Shown piece by piece: positions 33,202 through 37,917 of a stretch of DNA of 37,917 nucleotides. The stretch spans positions 1 through 37,917 of the forward strand of contig CAMYVD010000015.1 of the NCBI GenBank assembly GCA_947302205.1, in the 5' to 3' direction. Position 1 is the stretch's first letter. Each line of letters starts with the position of its first letter. The position numbers and the translations under genes are program-made. The DNA is from an uncultured Bacteroidales bacterium. Its GTDB lineage: Bacteria; Bacteroidota; Bacteroidia; Bacteroidales; F082. A model generated the notes under the pieces. That model did no database searches. It saw only the letters and a list, made by a program, of their open reading frames with translations, and was not told the origin of the DNA.

Positions 33202-33242
33202 CGATGAAGTAATTGCACGGAATTTTTTGTAAGTCATTGGTA

Positions 33243-33320
33243 ATGAATGTGTTTAATGCGAAAAGTTGGGTTAACTTATTTCCCGATGAAGATTTTGATG
33301 AATATAGCAAAGAAGAGTGA
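33243..33320 (+). CDS. Possible 25-residue peptide or gene-end remnant
   Basis: ATG at 33243 gives MNVFNAKSWVNLFPDEDFDE and a short acidic end YSKEE, then TGA at 33318. The acidic C-terminal composition reads like the tail of a real protein, but the first codons overlap the repeat end GGGTTAACTTATTT. Low support; most likely a remnant. Confidence 0.2.
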   Translation: MNVFNAKSWVNLFPDEDFDEYSKEE

Positions 33321-33334
33321 AGTATGATAAATTA

Positions 33335-33362
33335 GAATGCCAGCCCGTACAGGCTGGCATTC
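33335..33362. terminator. Terminator of the ATPase gene
   Basis: A perfect 11-bp stem GAATGCCAGCC/GGCTGGCATTC (33335-33345 with 33352-33362) with a 6-base loop, 22 bases past the minus-strand ATPase stop. Confidence 0.75.
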
Positions 33363-33384
33363 ATTCTTCTAAGCTTTTTTCATT

Positions 33385-34803
33385 TCAGTTAAACAGATCA
33401 TCCATCAGCACTTGATATTGGACGGCAGTTGAATACTCGTTTTTAAAGAGACCGTAAGTGGTGATCCAAGTGGGCAGGATGCCGTACTTGGTCTTGGCTT
33501 CACGTGTGAAGGCTGCCGTGCGGTTGCGGAATTTCTGGTCCTCTTCGGCAGTGATGACGTATTCGGACTGGGTGTATTTGATCTCGCAAAGGTTGATGAG
33601 CCGGTCGGCACGTTCAATAATCATATCGACTTGGGCTTTTTGATTCGTGGAGCTGCGCCAAGAGTAGTATTCCACGGCAATACGGTCAAGTCCCAAGGCG
33701 TGGCGGACTTGTCCGATATGAGCCATACAGACATGTTCGAAGGCAAGTCCCAGCCAGGTGTTGACGACGGGCGTATTGAGGTGCTGCTTCCAATAGTCCT
33801 CGGTGGTAAGCTTCTTTGAGAAGGTGAGGTGGAAAAGCGTGAAGAGGTCAACCAACTGGAAATAGGCTTCGTTGGTTTTTGGCTTGCCGCCCACCTTGGT
33901 CACATAACGGCGGATGATGTCGCAGTACTCCAGGTTTTCGAGTTGCTTGCTCAGCGTGCCGTTTGACGAGATTTTCAGGTTTTCGGCAATCTCGCCTCGC
34001 GTGAGGCCCTGCTTGTTTCTGCCAAGCGCCTCGACAATGCGGATGTAGGGGTCGGGCGATTTGAACAGCGAGGCATAGAGGCGGCGGTATTCCTGTCCCA
34101 GCTCTGAGTTTTTGCGGAAATAGAGCCTGTCAATGTTCTGGGCGAGGCTTTCCTGCGGACTGAGCAGGCTGAGATAGTAGGGTACGCCTCCAAGCATCAT
34201 GTAGGTCTCTGTTATGGTCTGGCGTGGCCAATGTATTTTCCTGGATTTTAGGTAAGTCTCGGTTTCGGCTAGCGTGAACTGCCTGAGATAGAGGGTGTGG
34301 GTGGTGCGGTCGTGGAGGCCTCCGTGGTCGTTGACAATGTTCTCAATCATCCACGAGGTGGCGGATCCACAGACGACGAGGATGACATCCTTTCGCAGCG
34401 AAGCCCAGGTGTTCCAGAAATGCCCCAGGGCCCGAACAAAGCCCGATTTCGGGGTGTCGAAGCAGGGGAGTTCGTCGATGTAGATGACCTGTCGGCCCTT
34501 GCGTGGCTGCTTGTCCAGAACTGATTTGAGCGCTTCGAAGGCCTCGAGCCACGTTTTGGGTTGGCGGCCCGAATAGCCGATGCCAATCATGGCGCTTGTG
34601 AAAGCAAAAAGCTCTTCCTCTCGTGTGCCTTCGATGATGCCGGTTGCGGAGAAGGCGAAACTGTTGTTGAAGAACTGCTGTATCAAATAGGTTTTACCTA
34701 CGCGGCGGCGTCCATAAACCGCAACGAATTCAGCTTTCCCTGAATCCTTGATATCCTGCAATAGCTTTATTTCCTGCTCTCTTCCGATAAAATCCTTGTC
34801 CAT
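33385..34803 (-). CDS. ATPase of the ATPase_2 / DUF234 family
   Basis: 472 residues from the ATG at 34803 (MDKDFIGREQEIKLLQ), chosen because the -7 box at 34835-34828 lies just upstream and excludes in-frame ATGs at 34845 and 34866. Walker A is GRRRVGKT (residues 31-38); Walker B is QVIYIDELPCF; FYLRQFTLAE and the winged-helix (LTRGEIAENLKISSNGTLSKQLENLEY, about 288-315) follow, and the C-terminus (VEYYSWRSSTNQKAQVDMII ... CEIKYTQSEYVI) looks like a PD-(D/E)xK nuclease-type DUF234. Common in Bacteroidota and archaea; role unknown. Confidence 0.88.
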   Translation of the reverse strand: MDKDFIGREQEIKLLQDIKDSGKAEFVAVYGRRRVGKTYLIQQFFNNSFAFSATGIIEGTREEELFAFTSAMIGIGYSGRQPKTWLEAFEALKSVLDKQPRKGRQVIYIDELPCFDTPKSGFVRALGHFWNTWASLRKDVILVVCGSATSWMIENIVNDHGGLHDRTTHTLYLRQFTLAETETYLKSRKIHWPRQTITETYMMLGGVPYYLSLLSPQESLAQNIDRLYFRKNSELGQEYRRLYASLFKSPDPYIRIVEALGRNKQGLTRGEIAENLKISSNGTLSKQLENLEYCDIIRRYVTKVGGKPKTNEAYFQLVDLFTLFHLTFSKKLTTEDYWKQHLNTPVVNTWLGLAFEHVCMAHIGQVRHALGLDRIAVEYYSWRSSTNQKAQVDMIIERADRLINLCEIKYTQSEYVITAEEDQKFRNRTAAFTREAKTKYGILPTWITTYGLFKNEYSTAVQYQVLMDDLFN

Positions 34804-34827
34804 AACGATACTGTTTGATTGTGATGG

Positions 34828-34835
34828 CAAAGATA
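34828..34835 (-). promoter_or_regulatory. -7 box of the ATPase gene
   Basis: TATCTTTG on the minus strand, 24 bases before the ATG at 34803. The nearest upstream TTG is about 23 bp away, longer than usual. Upstream, GATAAATCGCCAAAA occurs twice in direct repeat (about 34850 and 34900), a possible regulator site. Confidence 0.5.
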
Positions 34836-35034
34836 TGTATTTCATTTGGATAAATCGCCAAAACAATTAAAAATTATTAAAAATGGTCAAAAATAAATTC
34901 GATAAATCGCCAAAATCAAAGTTTTCCAATACGTTTTGGCGTAGAATCTTTGTCTCGCCGCTGCCGAAGAGTACAATCCGAAATGTCCTTGGTGACTTTT
35001 GTAGATTTCCAAGGGAGAAAAGTATTAGAAAAAT

Positions 35035-35991
35035 CTATCTACTATTACGGACTGCTGCAAAGCAGCCCCTCGTTCCTATCTTGCTCTTAAGTCGTTGCCG
35101 GGCTTTGGTGACCGAAGCGGGCGAAATGCCTAAGAGGAGGGCTTGCTCGGTCACGGAAAACTGGAGACGGGAGAGGATGAACATGCGGACATCGCCCCGA
35201 GTGAGATTGGGGTGCTCCTCCCTGAGGGATTCCGGGGTGAGGGAAAAACTGTTTCGGAACACACGTTCCATTTCTGTCCATTCGCTGTCCTGAATATATC
35301 GGGGATTGGCATGAAGTTCTTGCAGCAAGTGGTTTTGGCTTGCAAGGGTATGCATTAGGAGATAGGAACTTACGTCGCCTTCTGGCCCGTTACCTTTGCT
35401 GGGCATGAAAGATTCGCGCTCATCACCTCCGGCGCGGATGACCATCAAAAAGGCCCGCACATTCTTGCCAATGATTTCTGATGCTTGGAAAATGCTCAGT
35501 GGAGCGTGACCTTCTACGCAGGTATGGGCCAGACCAAGACCGACCAGAAGCAGTTGATAATAAAGCATTTCGGCGTCTTTGCCATGAAGGTCGAAGGACT
35601 GGGCTATGGCTGCAAGTGACTCCTGTTTGAAACCTATGTGAGTGTCGATGTACTCCTCGAAAGATGTCACCGAAGACTCACCGCCCATCACTACTTTAAA
35701 AAGCTCAGGCTCGTCCATAGCAAACCACAGAAGAGCCATTCCAAAACCTTTGAAGGGAGGATTTAGGGCAAATCCTGCACCTACACGTTCCTTAAACATA
35801 TTGCGGGCTTGGGCTCGTACAGCTTCCAAAACACCCTCCATGGAGCTGTATGCCGAGAAAATGGGATTGACACCACACCCTAATGCGGATGAGAGGTTTC
35901 GGGCTGTGAGGGCAGAGGCACCGCCTTTTCTCACCACATCCAAAGCGGCTGCAAGAATCTTGTCTTTTGTAATGCTTACTGGTCTTGCCAT
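35035..35991 (-). CDS. TetR-type regulator with an additional C-terminal HTH
   Basis: 318 residues, longer than the usual 190-220 for TetR. Residues 1-50 are a TetR HTH (ITKDKILAAALDVVRKGGAS, LSSALGCGVNPIFSAYSSME); about 75-205 match a TetR ligand-binding core; about 255-305 hold a second helix-turn-helix, LTRGDVRMFILSRLQFSVTE followed by QALLLGISPASVTKARQRLK, of the LuxR/sigma-4 style found at the ends of Bacteroidota regulators. Divergent from the flavodoxin-like gene 36150, which it probably controls. The second DNA-binding unit is unusual for TetR proteins. Confidence 0.82.
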   Translation of the reverse strand: MARPVSITKDKILAAALDVVRKGGASALTARNLSSALGCGVNPIFSAYSSMEGVLEAVRAQARNMFKERVGAGFALNPPFKGFGMALLWFAMDEPELFKVVMGGESSVTSFEEYIDTHIGFKQESLAAIAQSFDLHGKDAEMLYYQLLLVGLGLAHTCVEGHAPLSIFQASEIIGKNVRAFLMVIRAGGDERESFMPSKGNGPEGDVSSYLLMHTLASQNHLLQELHANPRYIQDSEWTEMERVFRNSFSLTPESLREEHPNLTRGDVRMFILSRLQFSVTEQALLLGISPASVTKARQRLKSKIGTRGCFAAVRNSR

Positions 35992-36022
35992 AATAAAATT
36001 GTTGTTCCGTTATTGTATGCTG

Positions 36023-36030
36023 CAAAAGTA
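36023..36030 (-). promoter_or_regulatory. -7 box of the TetR-type gene
   Basis: TACTTTTG on the minus strand, 31 bases before the ATG at 35991. No clear -33 TTG. Confidence 0.5.
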
Positions 36031-36117
36031 GGTAAAACACTTATATGTCTAGCCTGAAATGCCCTAATGTCCACGTTTTGTCCATATCTTGTTTCCATTT
36101 CGGAACGGATAATACGC

Positions 36118-36125
36118 TAATTTTG
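36118..36125 (+). promoter_or_regulatory. -7 box of the flavodoxin-like operon
   Basis: TAATTTTG, 24 bases before the ATG at 36150. The region between the divergent genes contains TGTCCA twice (about 36069 and 36080) and ATGTCC/GGACAT in inverted order, possible operator half-sites. No consensus -33. Confidence 0.5.
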
Positions 36126-36149
36126 CAGCCAACATAAGGGACATTGAGT

Positions 36150-37325
36150 ATGACAATAGTATTAAACACAATAGGACTTGAAGCGACATCCGAACAAATT
36201 CGCACGTTAATCAAAGACCAAGAGGCGAAAATCATTGACACCTCGGAGATGAAAATTGCGCATTGTATGGGCTGCAACCAGTGCTGGCTCAAAACGCCGG
36301 GCATCTGCGCCATTAAGGATGATTACGAGAACATCCTTAAAAAGCTGGTCAAAGCCGACAGCCTATGGCTTGTTTCCAACACACAGTTCGGCTTCTTGGA
36401 CTACAAAGGTAAGCGCGTGATGGACCGTATCATGCCCATGCTGAACATGCCCATCGGCTTCCGCGACGGCTGGATGCGCCATGAGTTGCGCTACCACGCG
36501 CTCAACATCGGACTTTTGTATAAAGGTGCAGCTGACCAAGCAATGATGGAAGATTGGTGCAAACGTACCGCCGCCAACATTGGTGGACATTCGTTGGGTG
36601 CGATTGCCCTTGATGGGACACAGAGTTCTGCCTTTGCCAACAAAGAAACCATCCCCGCCATGAATGGCGCCATCGACCATCTGGTGATCATTAACGGCAG
36701 TCCACGCACGGCGAAATTCAGCAACACGGACAAAATCATTCACTCTTTTGCCAAAGGCTTGGAAGAGACTGACACCACTTGGGAACTGCACAATATTTCC
36801 AATCGTAGCGAATGGGATGCGGCGCGTGAGGCTTTTCTCACGCATCCGCGCACCCTTATCGCTCTTCCGCTCTATGTGGAATGTGTACCAGGCCTGCTGT
36901 TGGAATTTATAGAGACGCTGCCAAAAGAACGTCAGACCCCGGGCGAGCTTTCTTTCCTGCTTCATGGAGGCATGGACGAAGGAAATGAATTCCGCTTGGG
37001 TGAGCGTTTTCTACAAGGACTGCCTGCGCAGTTAGGCTGCAGTTATGGCGGAACGTTGGTTCGTGGTGGCAGTTTCCGCATCCGCACATCCGAAGGTGAA
37101 GAGCGGGCCAAGATGGTGACTCCTTTCCAGGAAATGGGCCGTGTGTATGCACAGAAAGGCACGTTCAACACCCCCGAAGCCAAGCGGTTCACCGGCCCGG
37201 AGCAATATCCCTGGCTGCTACGCAAGATGGTGAGTCTGCTGTTCATGAAGAAAGTGAACAAGAGTTTTGAAGACTTCGCCCAGTGTTGGGGCTGCACTCG
37301 ACCGTTGGACCACAAACCGTATTGA
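36150..37325 (+). CDS. Tandem flavodoxin-like / NADPH-dependent FMN reductase family protein
   Basis: 391 residues from the ATG at 36150 (a TTG two codons upstream is an alternative). Residues 1-165 carry a flavodoxin-like reductase half with the cysteine cluster CMGCNQCWLKTPGIC (Cys39, 42, 45, 53), known from flavoproteins of this family in anaerobes. A second flavodoxin-like half starts near residue 173 with HLVIINGSPRTAKFSNTDKI (the FMN-phosphate loop) and ends in a Cys-containing CWGCTRPL. The first half lacks a GSPR loop, suggesting that only the second binds FMN. Divergent from the TetR-type gene, leader of a small redox/detoxification set. Confidence 0.78.
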   Translation: MTIVLNTIGLEATSEQIRTLIKDQEAKIIDTSEMKIAHCMGCNQCWLKTPGICAIKDDYENILKKLVKADSLWLVSNTQFGFLDYKGKRVMDRIMPMLNMPIGFRDGWMRHELRYHALNIGLLYKGAADQAMMEDWCKRTAANIGGHSLGAIALDGTQSSAFANKETIPAMNGAIDHLVIINGSPRTAKFSNTDKIIHSFAKGLEETDTTWELHNISNRSEWDAAREAFLTHPRTLIALPLYVECVPGLLLEFIETLPKERQTPGELSFLLHGGMDEGNEFRLGERFLQGLPAQLGCSYGGTLVRGGSFRIRTSEGEERAKMVTPFQEMGRVYAQKGTFNTPEAKRFTGPEQYPWLLRKMVSLLFMKKVNKSFEDFAQCWGCTRPLDHKPY

Positions 37326-37330
37326 AAAGA

Positions 37331-37777
37331 ATGAACAATAAAGCACTTGTCGTTATCGACATCCAGAACGACATCACCAAACACTACCGCGATATCATTG
37401 ATAACATCAATGCCGCCATAGAATGGGTTGTGGCAAAGGGAATACTGGTTGTGTATATCAAGCATAACAATATCACCGCTGCTACGCGAACGTTCAAGCC
37501 TGGCAGCAAGGGCGAAGAACTGGTGCCTGAGATGAGAGTCGTGTCAGACAATATCTTCGTGAAGACGAAGAGCAATGCCCTTACAAGCGAGGCGTTTTCT
37601 GCTTTCATTGCAGCGAACGGCATCAATGAATTCTACGTGGCTGGTGCAGACGCTACGGGCTGTGTGAAATCGACGTGTTTCAACATGGCCAAGGCTGGAT
37701 ACACGGTGCATGTCCTCTCCGACTGTGTCACCAGTTATGATCTGAAGAAGTTACCAGAGATGCTGGCCTATTACTAG
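37331..37777 (+). CDS. Isochorismatase-type cysteine hydrolase
   Basis: 148 residues from the ATG at 37331, 6 bases after the upstream stop. Visible: ALVVIDIQNDI with Asp10, FVKTKSNAL with Lys78 or Lys80, and AGADATGCVKST with nucleophile Cys111, the Asp-Lys-Cys triad of the family. It hydrolyses small amides or enol ethers; the natural substrate is open (nicotinamidase-like or isochorismatase-like). It is slightly short at the C-terminus. Same operon as the flavodoxin-like gene. Confidence 0.85.
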   Translation: MNNKALVVIDIQNDITKHYRDIIDNINAAIEWVVAKGILVVYIKHNNITAATRTFKPGSKGEELVPEMRVVSDNIFVKTKSNALTSEAFSAFIAANGINEFYVAGADATGCVKSTCFNMAKAGYTVHVLSDCVTSYDLKKLPEMLAYY

Positions 37778-37831
37778 AGTAAAGGCTGTGAGGTCAAAAC
37801 GCTTGCCGATTATAAACAATGAAAGAACAAT

Positions 37832-37917
37832 ATGAAACAGGAAATCGCTCCCAAGGACAGCAGACGAGCGCAAGCATTTGAACTGTGGATGAAGTCGCCC
37901 ATGCCGATGGTGACGCT
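37832..37917 (+). CDS. Start of a chloramphenicol acetyltransferase-like gene, cut by the window
   Basis: ATG at 37832; 28 codons visible before the end. The start FELWMKSPMPMVT is characteristic of CatA-like O-acetyltransferase family members in Bacteroides relatives, as I recall them. These proteins include true drug-resistance enzymes and housekeeping look-alikes; the catalytic His region is outside the window. Confidence 0.55.
   Translation, partial: MKQEIAPKDSRRAQAFELWMKSPMPMVT

Noticed and set aside
34883-35293. A plus-strand ORF of 136 codons
   Set aside because: It mostly overlaps the end of the TetR-type gene antisense and has no family features; its first codons only resemble low-complexity Lys/Ser sequence.

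Overview
The window is a piece of a chromosome from the phylum Bacteroidota, most likely an uncultured gut- or rumen-type member of the order Bacteroidales. The grounds are: TAnnTTTG-type -7 boxes with a TTG about 19 bases upstream in front of many genes; secreted proteins that end in type IX secretion (T9SS) sorting domains; a run of genes typical of the order (outer-membrane protein, TPR protein, LptC, CNNM/CorC protein, PpiD-like isomerase); a Bacteroides-type tryptophanase; and the small DUF2795 protein. No species can be named from the sequence alone.

Layout. 1-7 kb: a partial tRNA-Phe (minus strand), then a plus-strand cell-envelope block ending in a perfect 17-bp terminator shared with a convergent secreted C69 peptidase (7.1-8.7 kb). 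8.8-12.5 kb: an accessory island. It holds an HTH/HigB-like toxin-antitoxin-type pair whose first gene carries an in-frame amber codon, then a two-gene restriction-modification system preceded by two elaborate hairpins. Two inverted copies of a GC-rich structured repeat bracket the island, and their helices differ by compensatory base changes. 12.5-25.6 kb: core metabolism on the plus strand: tryptophanase with a small upstream ORF, a MntP-like membrane protein, a secreted endonuclease I, PurL, NadE, an Mrp ATPase plus NifU-like protein (Fe-S assembly), two secreted proteins, a shrunken methyltransferase-like ORF and a cobalamin adenosyltransferase.

25.7-28 kb: a DUF2795 gene whose terminator hairpin is also the coding sequence for the signal peptide of the next gene, a beta-propeller T9SS protein. 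28-33.3 kb: a second accessory zone, with a long inverted repeat, three copies of a dispersed repeat carrying a terminator-like hairpin, an AbiEi/AbiEii toxin-antitoxin pair, a DUF1905 protein, a lipoprotein and decayed gene remnants. 33.4-37.9 kb: an ATPase_2/DUF234-type ATPase on the minus strand, then a TetR-type regulator with a second HTH at its C-terminus, divergent from a set of small redox/hydrolase genes (tandem flavodoxin-like protein, isochorismatase-type hydrolase, start of a chloramphenicol-acetyltransferase-like gene).

The signals most worth following are the covarying structured repeats around the restriction-modification island, the hairpins in front of the endonuclease, the terminator embedded in a signal peptide, the heptamer arrays (one of them inside nadE), and the dispersed repeats around AbiE.
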